From positions 55,180,001 through 55,244,000 of the forward strand of contig OX419760.1 of assembly GCA_948567375.1 (NCBI GenBank): a DNA stretch of 64,000 nucleotides, given 5' to 3'. Source of the DNA: Lunularia cruciata. Lineage: Eukaryota; Streptophyta; Marchantiopsida; Lunulariales; Lunulariaceae. The notes beneath the pieces were generated by a model. The model searched no databases and was not told the origin of the DNA. It saw only the letters and a list, made by a program, of their open reading frames with translations. The translations under genes and the position numbers were made by a program. Positions 1 to 11,188 of the stretch are shown in pieces; position 1 is the first letter of the stretch, and every line of letters begins with the position of its first letter.

Positions 1-884
1 CTTCCCATGGACATAGGTGCAGCATGTCTTTAGTGGTATTTTGGGAATATTAATGCCCTATGGCAAATATGGCCAACATTATGTGCCATAAATGTGCTGG
101 ATGATTATGGGTGAAAAACATAGATTTGTTGGCTTAAAAAAAGAATTAGGAGTGGTCTTGGGAATAATCCAATTTACATTTTAATCTCTTATGAAATTAA
201 AGGTCAATTTAAAAGAACAAGAGAGATAATTTTATTTTCAGCTATGCTGAGGTTGGGAAGTATGGTAATACCTTAGTGCATGATAGAAATTCATTGTATA
301 TAGACAAAAAATAATGAGCTATTTTTAGACTTAGCTGGGAATTCTTTTGGTGGACATTGAATTGTGTAGTCTAAATCTTTGGATGAATGAAATAATAGTG
401 GGACCCAATGATGTATTGTAGATTGAAAAATGTTATTTTGAAGGTCAAGATGTTGAAGTAAACATGAGATGGTTGGTGTTGCTAAAGATATTATAGTAAC
501 CTTGGGACAATGAGCATCAAATGGATTTGAGGTTTGAGTTTGCTTAGGTGGGTGAGTGAAGTTGCACATAGTGATTGCATGAAGTCACCTTTTTTTTAGG
601 ACTAGATAAGTCATTGTAGGCACTAAAGGAGATAGAGTCATGGTTGATAGTATCATTGTCTATGGTATTAACACCATGCAAAGAGGTGAATGTTCATTTG
701 AAGGCAAAGTCAAATGTGATTTGGAAGTGTGTGTAGACATTTTTGACTTGTGTGGTGTCAATGGAAATCTGGATGAATATGAAATACAGAGCTCTATCTT
801 ACTACTTGAGTGGATTGTATAAATTGATCATATTTTTTTAGCCTCTTTAGAAGAATATGAGATGCTAAGAATTGTGTCTTGAGG
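1..884. other. Anonymous AT-rich sequence left of the chromovirus
   Basis: No supportable gene. The longest open frames are under 100 codons, lack recognisable motifs and occur on both strands. The sequence continues on the far side of the inserted LTR element at 6635, because the element is bounded by the same 5-bp duplication (TATCT) on both sides; 1-884 and 6635 onward were therefore one continuous stretch before the insertion. Confidence 0.6.
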
Positions 885-889
885 TATCT

Positions 890-1291
890 TGTAAAGGATC
901 ATGACCAAGGAGAGAAATAGGAGAATGGAAGCTCACATTGGGACACTTGAATGAGGGAAAACTCCAAATGCTTGGCATGAGCTTTGGCTCTTGTATTTGT
1001 AGGGATCAAACAAGGCTCTTGAGAAGCTTCTCAAGAAGCTTCCTTGAGCCACTTTCTTGGAGTGCAAGCCAAGTTAATTGGGAAGCTTCTCAAGAAGCTT
1101 CCTTCTAAAAGTAGCCTACTTGGTGTGCAAGCTAAGCTAGTTGGAACCTTCTAGAAGCTACTTACTTGAGGTGCAAGCTAAGCTAGCCGGAAAGCTTCCC
1201 AAGAAGCTTCCTAGATACTTCTATGCTAATTTGTCTTATTTGGTACTTCATTAGCCCTAATAACTTCATTGCTAAACTCCACATTGTTACA
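890..1291 (-). repeat. 3' LTR of the chromovirus
   Basis: It matches 6204-6629 throughout and has the same TGTAA...TTACA ends. Against the other LTR it lacks a block containing one TTCTAGAAGCTTC motif and the short AGAATATTCT block. Its TATA region reads TATTTGTAG on the plus strand where the other LTR has TATTTATAG. The purine-rich stretch just outside it on the minus strand (GTGGTGGAGGAATA) is the likely polypurine tract. Confidence 0.9.
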
Positions 1292-1348
1292 TATTCCTCC
1301 ACCACTAGTTGGTGATGTTCTTGTCACCATTGAAGCTTCAAACTCTTG

Positions 1349-1500
1349 GATGGCCATCTATGCATTTTGGAGGTGAAAAAGAGGTTCCCATGTGGCATCG
1401 TGAAGGGGATACTCTTTCCAAAGGACCTTGTACTATGTATGTTGTTGGTGTCCTTGTTGAATGTGGCGACGTGCAAGGATACAATCAACTTCGTACTCCC
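1349..1500 (-). pseudogene. Chromodomain at the end of chromovirus pol (one in-frame stop)
   Basis: The minus strand encodes EYEVDCILARRHIQQG, then an in-frame stop, then YKVLWKEYPLHDATWEPL and the terminal HLQNA. This is the plant chromodomain pattern with the aromatic and W residues that form the methyl-lysine pocket. In chromoviruses this domain follows integrase and is thought to steer integration to marked chromatin. The stop in the middle marks this copy as dead; the homologous domain at about 60306-60450 has no stop. Confidence 0.8.
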
Positions 1501-1559
1501 CATGATCATTGATAGGGATGGGAGGAGGAGGAGGTTGGACACAAGTGGAAAAAGAAGAT

Positions 1560-2810
1560 GGATTAGGAACAAAGGTTTTCAACTTGGAAATGTGAGAGAT
1601 AGGGTAGATTTGTATATGATAAGGTAAGGCAAGTAGATAAGCAACATGAGAGATGATTTGGGTGACCTCAAAGGGTTGTACCCAATTAAGGGTGAGTTTA
1701 CAAACTTGGGTATTAAGTGGGAGGGGTAGGTTACTAGAGGATAGAATGACTTTATCACCAACTTCAAAGGAGAGATCACAACAATGGTGGTCTTTATATT
1801 TTGATGATTTTGAGCAACAAGGAGGTGAGATTTGGCTTGTTGGAGAGATTGGAATATGGTGGTCAAGAAGGTGAAAGTATGAGGGACTTTAGATGGAGGA
1901 GGAGTAACAAGAGAATCTGGAACAAGTGAATCTTGGCCCAAATTGAAAAAGAAGGGAGAAAATCTGGTGCTTGCTTGTTTGGAATTATTATAGGCAAATT
2001 ATGTAGTTGCAAGACATTCATCCCAATTGGTATAGAAGATATTGACAAAGGCAGATAGCATATCCTCGAAGGTAAAATTTTGATGTTTGGTTTGTCCATC
2101 AGTTTGAGGATGATAGGTAATGGACAAAGAAAGCTTGGTGCCAAGTATTTGGAAGAGTGCTTGCCAAAACTTTTTGGTGAATCAAGGATCACGGTCGGAG
2201 ATGAGTACATGTGGCATCCCATGATGCTTGAAGACATTGTTGAAGTAGATTTTCACTAAGGTTGGAGCATCCACGGTATCAAAGGTTGGTGCCAAGTGGA
2301 TTTGCTTATTGAGCTTATCCACAAACAACACAATTGTTGTGTGTCCTTGCTTTGTATAAGGTAAGGATGTGATGAGATCCAAGCTCACATGTTCCCATCA
2401 AGTGGATGGAATGGGGAGTGGTTGAAGGAGTGGACTTGGCTTCTGGTTGTTGGCCTTGTTACATTGGTAGCTCTCACACGATCTGACAAACTCTTGAACA
2501 TCTCGTGTCATGTTGGGCCACCACCATTGGTGTTGGAAGGTACCTAAGGTCTTGTCCACATCCATGTGCCCAGCTATTCATAAATTATGGGCTTCTTGAA
2601 AGCATACAAGTCGAAGATCACCTTTGGCTGGAACATAGATCCGGTCCTCATAGAATAGAAGGCCTTCCTTGAAGTAGAAGGTGTTGTACTCCTTGTTGCA
2701 TGTTGTAAGACGACCATGTACTATTTGGAAGAAGGGATCTTGTTGTAGCGCTGACCAAAACTTGTTTTGGCCCTTAGAGTCAATTGATACCATTGTAATT
2801 GCTATCATGA
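1560..2810 (-). pseudogene. Chromovirus integrase
   Basis: Read on the minus strand from 2810: the N-terminal region ends in EAHNL and GHMDV, followed by the zinc-binding C-x2-C part (SCESYQCNK), giving an HHCC finger. The core starts at SLDLITSLP (first catalytic Asp, about 2380). The second Asp lies in VLISDRDP (about 2190). The region that normally carries the catalytic Glu reads HPQTDGQTKHQNF, so the Glu after QT is Lys here. Several frameshifts follow in the C-terminal part (1560-2100). Integrase inserts the cDNA into the genome; with the Glu lost and the frame broken it should be inactive. Confidence 0.85.
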
Positions 2811-2869
2811 TGAGAGAAAAGACTTCAAATTAGGTCACCATGATAGAGCATTAGGAATGACATGGAACC

Positions 2870-4151
2870 AACCTGGTTTGTACTCAAGTTTGATGTCAAG
2901 CAATTGGAGTTATTTCTCCCATCGATGATGTCTATTCTTCATGTGTTCCAAGTGTAAGGTCTGCAACAACGGTTTGTGATCAGTTTGCATGATCATTTGT
3001 TTCCCCAAGAGATAATGCCCCCATACTTTGGTGGCATATACCATTGCAAGTTGTTCTTGGTCTCAAGTAGGGTAAATCCTTTCAACTGTATTTAGTCGGC
3101 AAGACACAAAGGCAATGTGATGTAGTCCATATGGGAATTATTGTTGCAACACGGCTCCAATTGCAAAGTTAGAAGCATCAAAATCAACCACATAGGGTAA
3201 CTGAGGATCATACGGTTCAAGGATGGATCTTGAAGACACCATATGTTTCAACTTTTGAAATGCTTCTTTGTGCTTGGTGGTCCATTGGAAGCTGGAGTTC
3301 TTCCCAAAGAGATCAGTCAATGGTGCAGCCACATGAGCATAATAATGAATGAACCGTTAGTAAAAACTAGCCAATCTAATAAATGCCCATACTTCTATAG
3401 CATCCTTTGGAGTAGGCCAATCAATAATGGCTTTGATTTTCTCCTCTTCCATCTTGATCCCCTCTGATGAGATCTTGTGACCCAAGAAGTTAACTTCCTT
3501 TTTCTAAAAGGCACACTTTGAGTTCTTGCAATAAAATTTCCATTTTCATAGTCGTCTTAGGACTTCTCACACGTGATTTACATGTTTTGCCTTTGTCTTG
3601 CTATAGATTAAGATATCATCCAAGAACACGACCACAAACCAATCCAATAGTCCGTCCAACACCCGATGCATCTGATCCATGAAGACCATTGGAGCATTAG
3701 TGAGCCCAAAAGGTAGAACTCTCCACTCAAAATGCCCATACCTTGTACGAAAGGTAGTCTTTTGCACATCCTCCTTATCAATGGAGATTTGCCAATAGCC
3801 ACTACAAAGATCCAGTTTGGAAAAGTATCGTGCTCCAATCAATTGATCAAGCAAGTCATCAATCTGAGGCAAGGGATATGCATTCTTCACTGTTTGCTTA
3901 TTGAGCCCACAATAATTAATACAAAAACAAAGTCTTACATCCTTCTTTGGAACAAATAGTACTGGTGCTCCCCAAGAAGAGATACTATGTTGTATGAAGT
4001 CCTTCTCCAACAACCCCATAAGTGTTGTTTGCAACTCCTCCAACTCCTTTGGTGAGAGTCTATAGATTGGTCTACTCCCTAGCAATAACTCAATCTTGAA
4101 GGACATACCACAATTGGAGGGTAATCCCTTTGACAGATCATCCAAAAACAT
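2870..4151 (-). pseudogene. Chromovirus reverse transcriptase and RNase H
   Basis: The RT block (about 3567-4151) contains [25 protein letters not shown] and LPFGLTNAP, and the catalytic box [11 protein letters not shown] with both aspartates kept. RNase H follows at about 3340-2900, with FQWTTKHKEAFQKLK and YVVDFDASNFAIGAVLQQ (the DAS motif holds the first catalytic Asp). RT plus RNase H copies genomic RNA into cDNA. The RT segment is open for 194 codons, but the join to RNase H and RNase H itself are interrupted by stops and shifts. Confidence 0.88.
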
Positions 4152-4380
4152 ATCCGCAAATTCCTAAACTATCTGATCAACCTTTGCTTGATGAGGCTCT
4201 TGGCTCTCCTCATATTGTCCTTGTGCAATCAGCTTGATCCACACCGCAAAAATAGACCTATCTTCCTCCAAAGCTTGCTCTATGGCTACTTCACTAACAA
4301 ACTTCCCATCTAGGGACTCAACTCTCTTCAAAAGCTTACTCCATGGTTGCCTTCTTGCCAAACTTCCCATCTTGGAGCTC

Positions 4381-4620
4381 CTCTCTCTTCAAGGCATGCT
4401 CTGTGGCTACCTTCTCAACCAACTTCCTATCTTGGGACTGACTATTTTTAGGTGTCTTACCTTAGAGGTGCTAGACAACCTAATAAGAAAGTTCTAGCTC
4501 CTCTCTCTTCAAGGCATGCTCTATGGCTACCTTCTCAACCAACTTCCCATCTTGGGACTGACTATTTTTAGGTGTCTTACCTTAGAGGTGCTAGACAACC
4601 TAATAAGAAAGTTCTACCTT
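4381..4620 (-). repeat. 120-bp near-perfect tandem duplication in the pol linker
   Basis: Two copies of a 120-bp unit start at 4381 and 4501 and differ at about two positions by eye. The period is a multiple of three, so 40 codons are added without a frameshift. Shorter diverged versions of the same unit, with a period near 57-60 bp, lie upstream from about 4270. The second family member has the short form at about 62830-62945. The tract lies between protease and RT. Confidence 0.85.
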
Positions 4621-4996
4621 GGTGTTGTACTTGAATTGGTTGTCGGGTCCAATCAAATTGAACCTTATGACATTCAAGCCAAGGTAGTCCTAAAATGACA
4701 TTATAGTGTAAGGGTGCCACTACAAACCTCATACACTCCAAATACTCCCTCCCAATGTTAAAAGTAATAGGATGTGAGGTACAAAATATAGAACCCTTTC
4801 TACCATCCGCCATCATCAATCTAATTCCAATCATTGGCTTGATAGGAACACCCAATTCCTTTGCTGCTTGCATAGACATGCAATTCTTTGAATTTCCAAA
4901 ATCAACCAAAATCCTACAACCCCGATTAGATATTGTACCTTGCAAGTGAAGCAAACTTGCATAGGTCAAGCCTTCAATCCTACTAAAACTAATCAA
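4577..4996 (-). pseudogene. Chromovirus retropepsin-like aspartic protease
   Basis: The 139-codon open frame includes CRILVDFGNSKNCMS, which corresponds to the D-S/T-G active-site loop but reads D-F-G. It later has YNVILGLPWLECHKVQFDW, the typical gypsy protease C-terminal signature (LGLPWL). The enzyme would process the Gag-Pol polyprotein. The Ser/Thr to Phe change at the active-site loop should impair it. The overlap with the tandem repeat at its downstream end is by position only. Confidence 0.82.
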
Positions 4997-5007
4997 GCTC
5001 CCAATAG

Positions 5008-5930
5008 GTGGCTCAAAATCCCCTACTAGAATTCCTTGTTTCCTTGATCATTTTGTTCTTCAAACTCCATCTGGGCAACTTGTCAAGGTCGCCCATTCTT
5101 GAGTGGACATTGAGCAATGCGATGTCCAACTTTGTGACAATAAAAACAACCTCCATTTTGCTGCAATCTTCTTCTATCCGCTGTACCAAGTGGTCTCCAT
5201 TGGATAGCATCAATCTCCATTGGTGCTAGTTCCTCCACCTGTGCATAGTGTACTCATAGGCTTTGTGTAGGTCGAGGTCGATATCAAGTTGTTGCAACCA
5301 AGGAATCAAAGTGCTCAGCCAATTGCATGGCTTCTTCTACATTTTGTGGTTCCTGCATGGTCACTTCCAATTTGGTTCGTGCTTTCAATCTCTATACAAA
5401 TCGATCCAAACCTTCACCTTCTTATGTATCTAGAATTTGCATGATGATGTTCTAAAATTGTGTGATGTAGCTCCTTGCAGAGCCAATCTGCTTCAACTCC
5501 ACCAGTTTATCTTGTACATTTTGGGTGACATTTATAGTTTGAAATCAACCAAGTATTGCATCCTTGAATTTTTCCCATGTCAAAAATTGGTGCAAAAATT
5601 TATTGTTCAGCTTGTTCCACTTGGAATTGCCACCAAACTTTTGCCACACCATCCAATTGGCTAGAAGCCAAGAGAATTTGTTTCCATTCATCTTGAAGGT
5701 TGGTGGTTTCAAAGTAATGTTTGCAATCAAACATAAAATTCTCCACTATTCTTGGAAGATTCTTGCCTTCAAATACCTTGGGTTTTGGAAATCGGATGCA
5801 ACCTTCTCCATCTTGAAATGGTGCACTCTCTATATGTTCTTGTTGTTGTTGTTGGTCTCGCTCATCCAACAATCAAGTATGGTGCTCGATTTGTTGCTGC
5901 ATTGCAAGGATAACATCTGACATTGCTACC
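5008..5930 (-). pseudogene. Chromovirus gag with zinc knuckle
   Basis: The N-terminal part carries the capsid-like signature PKVFEGKNLPRIVENF, DCKHYF and KVWWQF (about 5600-5872). The C-terminal part encodes CFYCHKVGHRIAQC (about 5103-5165), a complete C-x2-C-x4-H-x4-C nucleocapsid knuckle. Gag packages the RNA into particles. At least two frameshifts separate the parts, so no full-length Gag can be made. Confidence 0.82.
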
Positions 5931-6187
5931 ATAGTTACTACTCTATCCCACTACTCTCAATTTATCTAATTGATTAACACATAGATGCAGTACGTCCACC
6001 GGTCTCCATAAGTTACAACCAGAAGTATCAAGGGTTCTTCAAATAAGGTGATCATATGTAAAAAATCTTGCCCAAAATGCAAGGTGATGAATTGGGTGAA
6101 ACGATGCTTGGGTAATATCTAAACATGAAAATCCCAATGTTTTGGTAGAGGTGGATTTGGTGGTCCATCAATTCCATCCATCCCATT

Positions 6188-6202
6188 CCTACTCTGATAC
6201 CA
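6188..6202 (-). other. Primer-binding site, initiator-Met tRNA type
   Basis: On the minus strand this reads TGGTATCAGAGTAGG, one base inside the 5' LTR edge. It is complementary to the 3' end of plant initiator-Met tRNA apart from small mismatches near its end. It fixes the LTR boundary at 6204 and the orientation of the element. Confidence 0.88.
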
Positions 6203-6203
6203 A

Positions 6204-6629
6204 TGTAAAAGACCGTGACCAAGGAGAGAAATAAGAGAATGGAAGCTCACATTGGGACACTTGAATGAAGGAAAACTCTAAATGCCTAGCATTTGCCTTG
6301 GCTCTTGTATTTATAGGGATCATACAAGGCTCTTGGGAACCTTCTCAAGAAGCTTCCTTGAGCCACTTTCTTGGAGTGCAAGCCAAGTTAATTGGGAAGC
6401 TTCTCAAGAAGCTTCCTTTTAGAAGTCACTTACTTGGCATGCAAGCTAAGCTAGTTAGAACTTTCTAGAAGCTTCCTTCTAGAAGCTACTTACTTGAGGT
6501 GCAAGCTAAGGTAATCGGGAGGCTTCCCAAGAAGCTTCCTAGATACTTCTAGAATATTCTAGGCTAATTTGTCTTATTTGCTACTTCATTAGCCCTACTA
6601 ACTTTGTCGCTAAACTCCATATTGCTACA
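6204..6629 (-). repeat. 5' LTR of the chromovirus
   Basis: 426 bp, TGTAA...CTACA on the plus strand. It abuts the PBS on one side and the TATCT target duplication on the other. It carries the U3 promoter signals described separately. Confidence 0.92.
6308..6563 (-). promoter_or_regulatory. LTR promoter: TATA box with upstream heat-shock-element-like clusters
   Basis: On the minus strand a CTATAAATA box lies at 6316-6308. Upstream of it, inside U3, are repeated GAA/TTC alternations: 6337-6357 (TTCTCAAGAAGCTTC), 6396-6416 (GAAGCTTC twice, 4 bp apart), 6463-6486 (TTCTAGAAGCTTC, then a second TTCTAGAAGC), 6531-6538 (GAAGCTTC) and 6547-6559 (TTCTAGAATATTC). The sites at 6463 and 6547 fit the three-unit heat-shock element TTCnnGAAnnTTC exactly. 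Heat inducibility is inference from these motifs. Confidence 0.6.
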
Positions 6630-6634
6630 TATCT

Positions 6635-8690
6635 AGTCTTTGACATATGTGTAATTCACAATGATTCTAGTTTCTATCACTTGTAGATTTGGGAGTAGTA
6701 CCAAATGTGCCAAGTATGTATAATTTTTCTATTAGAAGATAGGTAAAGGGAAGTTCCATGTCTTTCCAATAGAGTTTGCAGGTTGGTTTCTAATAAGGAC
6801 ACTTCCACCTTTGTGATCAAAATCACTCATGGAGATTAAGGACTTGTAAAGGAGCATAACATATTGTATGTCCATAAGTGGGTGAACTTCTTGTTTAGGT
6901 AAATGCACATGTATGTCTCTTGTGCCACATATTGACAAAAATGTCTCATCGTAGATAAATATTGATTTATATGTTTTATAGGGAAGGAGTAAAAACTTAG
7001 TGAATAGATGCTTATCAAACAAAAATGATGCATTGCTCTCATATTGATGTACCATCTTTGTCAATATTGGTTGCTATTTTATGTTCTTTGGTTGATAAGA
7101 AAACCAACATGCCAATAATAGTCACAAATACATGCTTTTAATGATAGGGTTTGCTTGTTTGTGCATATTTTATTGAGTCAATTAATTTCATTGATTATAG
7201 CCATGTTAGCAAATGGGAGGGATGGGTAATCCGAAGCCCAAATGGCCATAATTTTTGCAGTGCAAGTACTATCCAAGAGCCCATTTGATCAATTTCTTAT
7301 TGCTTTAAATTCTATATTGAGTTTAGATTTTTTAAAGCTTGGATGAGGTTGGTAAATTCATATCTTGGTAATGAAGAGAGCTTTACTTTTTTTTGAACAA
7401 CACTTCAAAAATCCTGCATCTTTAGATACAAAAATTCTTGATCTTCCTACCATGGTCCCTCCTTCTAGCTCTATTGCCCACCACTACTACAAGATCATAT
7501 TCTTCCACTTGTATCCTTATCATGTCCATACATAATGTCTCATCAACAACCCACACAATCTTAAATTGATTGTCTATGGGTCAAGATTGCTTAATATAAC
7601 ATAGAAGGAGATCTAGATTCTCATGGATGAGGGTAGAGGCACTTTCTCTTACTAGTCTCATTCTCATAACTATAGTTTTTTCACTCTATTTAGGCATTTC
7701 TTCCTCGTTTACTTAGACCATGTATGTATACCAAGATCACTATGTCTTTACCTCACTAGTGGGATTCATGCTCTCCTTCTTACAATGAACTACATTGGCA
7801 GATGAATAAAGGAGAGATGTTTCTAGATTTTAACTCTATCTTGCGTTCAGATTTTCTGAAGCTTGGATGAAATTGGTAGATGCATGTCTTGGTAGTGAAA
7901 GGGGTTTGACTTTCAGATGAAGAGCCCTTCATTGCAATTTCGTCTTGAAGTAAGATAGTGAAGAATTGTTGCATGATGATATTCCCTTGGATGTAGGTTC
8001 AAATTACAATATTAAATTGGACATACTTTTGCATTAACATTAGTATCTCTTCTTGATTGTTGATGGTGCATCCAACAGTTATTGGTGGAGTAGTAGTTTG
8101 AACACATGGAGATTGTAAGTGATATTGTCTTTTAGCTTCACTTTGAGAGTTATCAACTTGTCACATAGGTGCATCTGAGTGTCGTAGTATGTGCTGGTAT
8201 ATCTCTTCTCAAACACATGTCCAAATATGTTGTTGTCACAATAGCCCCAAATGGCATATAGATCCTAGATTGGTTTAGTTTAAGCTTAACTAGTTTCCAA
8301 GAACTCAAGCAGTGGCCATAATAACAAGAGGTTGAACTGAATGATATTGACATATTATCATCCATTTTCTTATATTTTGAATAATCTATTAAAAATTACA
8401 AATTCATTTAATTTGGAGAAGGGCATGTATTTGTTAAAGTTATGATACATACTCATATAATCAAAGACTAAAATTATAAAATATTTAATCAACCACTCTT
8501 TTCCATCATGATATATTCAATTGCAGAAGTTGCTATTTTCTATTTTTGTTATTAATAATTATTTTTTTAAAGAAGTCATATTAATAATAAGAAAATATCG
8601 ATAGTTTTTCTCAACAAATGAGACTCAATAATTTATCCTTTTGTTAGAAATGAGTTAATTAGCATGTACTAACTTCATTTTGTTAATTTG
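6635..8690. other. Anonymous AT-rich sequence right of the chromovirus
   Basis: No supported gene. Open frames of 60-110 codons lack recognisable domains. A block of about 95 bp near 7295-7388 recurs, diverged, near 7820-7915 in the same orientation (shared AAGCTTGGATGA and TCTTGGTA). The stretch from 8370 to 8690 is very AT-rich. Confidence 0.55.
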
Positions 8691-9009
8691 AAATTGCTAT
8701 TGATGTTCCTCCCCTTGGCTACCATTGCATTGCCGTGTTCCTTTTCCAAAATAAATCTTTAACAAGAGCAAAAAATTGGATGAAGGTACCCATTCCCTAG
8801 AATAGTGGACAAGTTCAGGAAAATTTGTCGTGTAAGAGAAAGGCTTGAAAAAGGGAAGGCTCCCTTTCTCTTCATGAATGTGCTCACAAAAGGTCAAATC
8901 TAAATCAACAAGGACTGTTGCTTCTATAGCACAAGTACAAGTGTCCGTAAATTGTTGTGGGCGATGATCCTTGATCATGTGGTCCTTGTTGGTACTTGTG
9001 GTACTTGAT

Positions 9010-10700
9010 CATGATCCTTGATCAAGTATGAGAATGTTGTAGTTGACTTTGTTATTGAAGGTGGCATTTCCTTACACACATCAGACGATGACCGCTTCAA
9101 AAATTTAGTTGAGACCTTGACAAATGCATATGTGTCCATTGACGTGTATAAATCATTCACCACATTGTTGACCTCTTCCGAATTGCCAAATTGTTGTTGT
9201 TCGATGTCTTTAAGGCTTGCAAAAATGCCTTTTCACTCACGTTGCATGGGTGTTCAAACTGTAACTTGAAAGGATTCCACGTCACAACACATTGAATTGA
9301 TATGGTCTTGGCCAAGTCAAAAACCTTGTTGATGAGAATCTTGGACGTTGCTAGTGGCATGGGCGTGGGCTGCCGCATTGGAGATGCCTTGTTTGAACAC
9401 TTGAAATGCAATGCATTTCAAGTGTGGGTGTCCAACAGTTTGATGGGTTTGAGTGTTTTGATGCATTTGTTGAATGTCATGAGCAACAATGGCTCTGATG
9501 CAATTGCAGCTGCTAGGCGTCTCTTCTATTGGATCAACAATGAGGTCGGTTACAAACAACTACGGGAGCTCAACCACATTCAATGCACCAACCACTCTGT
9601 CCAGCTTGCTTCTTGAAGGTCATGTCTCACATCAAGGACATCAATGCAACTCTTGAAAAGGTGTTGGTCAAGATCTGAAGAAGCAAGACAATATGGCAAG
9701 TTTATCGAGCAGAATCGGAGCTCGTTGGTCTTGCCAGCAAAGAGCCTTCTCATCAAGATTCACCAACGCGATGGAACTTGAGATGTGCACTAATGCCATC
9801 ACAAAGTGCATTCCATTGGATCACATCATGTCAACTTATAAGGATGATCTTGGTGTCCAACCGTTGTCCAATGAGCAGTGGAATCACATTGCGGCTGTGA
9901 CCACATTTCTATGGCTGTTTTGCCAAGTCATGGAATCATTGGCGGCCAATCGAGTATTGTCGTTGGACCTCATTTTGGTATCACTGATGCACTTGATCAA
10001 GCAATGCAACTTGGGTCATTGAGCATCATTGACAAGCACTTCATGGTGAGCGCCATGAAGGCCAAGCTCCAAGAATATGAGAAGCTTCTTGTGTAGGAAC
10101 CTACTTGATTGCTGTGTATTTGCACCCATAGCTTCCCAAGACCAATCGACTCAATGGCAATGAACAACATCAAGGAAATGGTCTCCTCCTTGCTGAAATG
10201 CCTTCTAACCTTACAGGTGTGTCAATTTCTCAACCTGCTATAGATAATATGCTTTTTGCTGCCATGTTCCAACATCAAAACATCATGGGTGTCACCGTCA
10301 ATGAGGTTGATGCCTATTTAAACCTGGGCTTGGTCACCTTGAACTCATTCATTGACAATGTGGCGTTGTGGATGGCATGAAAAGAGTCATTTTTGGCTCA
10401 TTATGTGATGGTGGTGGACTACCTTGGGACCCTAACAATGTCAACACCGTTGGAATGTGTAAATAGAGTTGCAGGGCACTAGTTAACGACTGCCTGGTTA
10501 TCGCTATTGCCATCTATGTTCATCAAGACCATGTGTCTTTGGTCCTGGATTGACATTGGTGTCATTGTGCTGCCAATGAACTGTGCCAAGACTACTTTCT
10601 CTTCAACTAGTAGCATTCTTGAGGACAACTTTGATATTGTTGCACTTGAAAGCAAGCAAGAAAACTGGTAGGAAGAAGTCATCGATGATGGGGTAGTCAC
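9010..10700 (+). pseudogene. hAT-superfamily transposase, multiply frameshifted
   Basis: Pieces in order fit a plant BED-type hAT transposase. At 9030-9160 is FVIEGGISLH with a following FKNLVETL. At about 9490-9610 is SDAIAAARRLFYWIN followed by QCTNHSVQLAS, matching the family's CTNHSVQLA box. At about 9740-9790, in another frame, is SPTRWN, the conserved TRWN of this family. At about 9860-10090 come the NEQWNHI block and KAKLQEYEKLL. At 10300-10550 the C-terminal dimerisation region reads NEVDAYL, then MSTPLECV and SPSMFIKTMC. In an intact protein these catalyse cut-and-paste transposition. At least four frame changes and several stops break it. Terminal inverted repeats were not identified. 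Confidence 0.8.
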
Positions 10701-11094
10701 GATGATGAATGCTCAATTTGATGAGTTGGTTATTGATGCTTAGTCCTCTAGTTTGGGGCAACAAGTCCAAACATATTGCAACACAATGGTGCTATTGATT
10801 CAAGCAAGTATATTGTAGGCATGTTTTAGACTAGTACATAGACGGGGTTTGGTCACACTGCAATTTTCAGTCTTGCAAATATTGTTTTTTATTTGATTTA
10901 CCCAATAATTTCCGTGGGTAATGGTAAAAGGTAAAAGTAGAAAGATAGCCTAAGGTAAGGTAAAGGTAGGACAAAATTGATTACACTTTTACCTTACCCT
11001 ACCAAGGCGTAGTTATTGCAATCACTAGGATATCAATAAATTTGGAGTGGCGTTCAGCAGAAATAATTTCTCATAAACACCACTTCTTAAATTG
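10701..11094. other. Non-coding stretch with a short hairpin
   Basis: No gene seen. Near 10950-11010 a GGTAAGGTAAA-type motif faces its imperfect reverse complement TTTACCTTACC across a spacer of about 20 bp, enough for a hairpin. It could be the end of a small DNA transposon, but no target duplication was found. Confidence 0.35.
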
Positions 11095-11188
11095 AAAGAA
11101 TCCACAAGGGCGACCACATAGAAAAAATGAATGATGGGAAGATCAAGCCACACAAGGGAGAGATGAAAAAGGTAAAATAAAAAGAATC
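11095..11188 (+). repeat. SINE-like short interspersed repeat, copy 1
   Basis: The body at 11103-11180 (about 78 bp) begins near GGCGACCACATAG and continues through GATGGGAAGATCAAGCC to GAAAAAGGTAAAAT. It aligns along its length with the copies at 18544 and 18912. Short flanking duplications AAAGAATC lie at 11095-11102 and 11181-11188. No Pol III A or B box is obvious, so the class is inferred from size, dispersion and flanking duplications. Confidence 0.6.

Larger units (their letters stand above)
890..6629 (-). mobile_element. Structurally complete Ty3/gypsy chromovirus LTR retrotransposon, coding region decayed
   Basis: Both LTRs start TGTAA and end in TACA on the plus strand (890-1291 and 6204-6629), and the element is flanked by a perfect 5-bp target duplication TATCT at 885-889 and 6630-6634. 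Read on the minus strand, the 5' LTR is the right-hand one. It is followed by an initiator-Met-type primer-binding site (6188-6202), then gag, protease, reverse transcriptase, RNase H, integrase and a chromodomain, and a purine-rich tract next to the left LTR. That domain order with a C-terminal chromodomain is the plant chromovirus arrangement. The LTRs differ in length (402 and 426 bp) and the coding region has stops and frameshifts, so it is not autonomous now. A second member of the family starts at 59783. Confidence 0.93.

Noticed and set aside
10950-11010. Hairpin of GGTAAGGTAAA and its complement as a MITE
   Set aside because: Too short, imperfect and without a target duplication.
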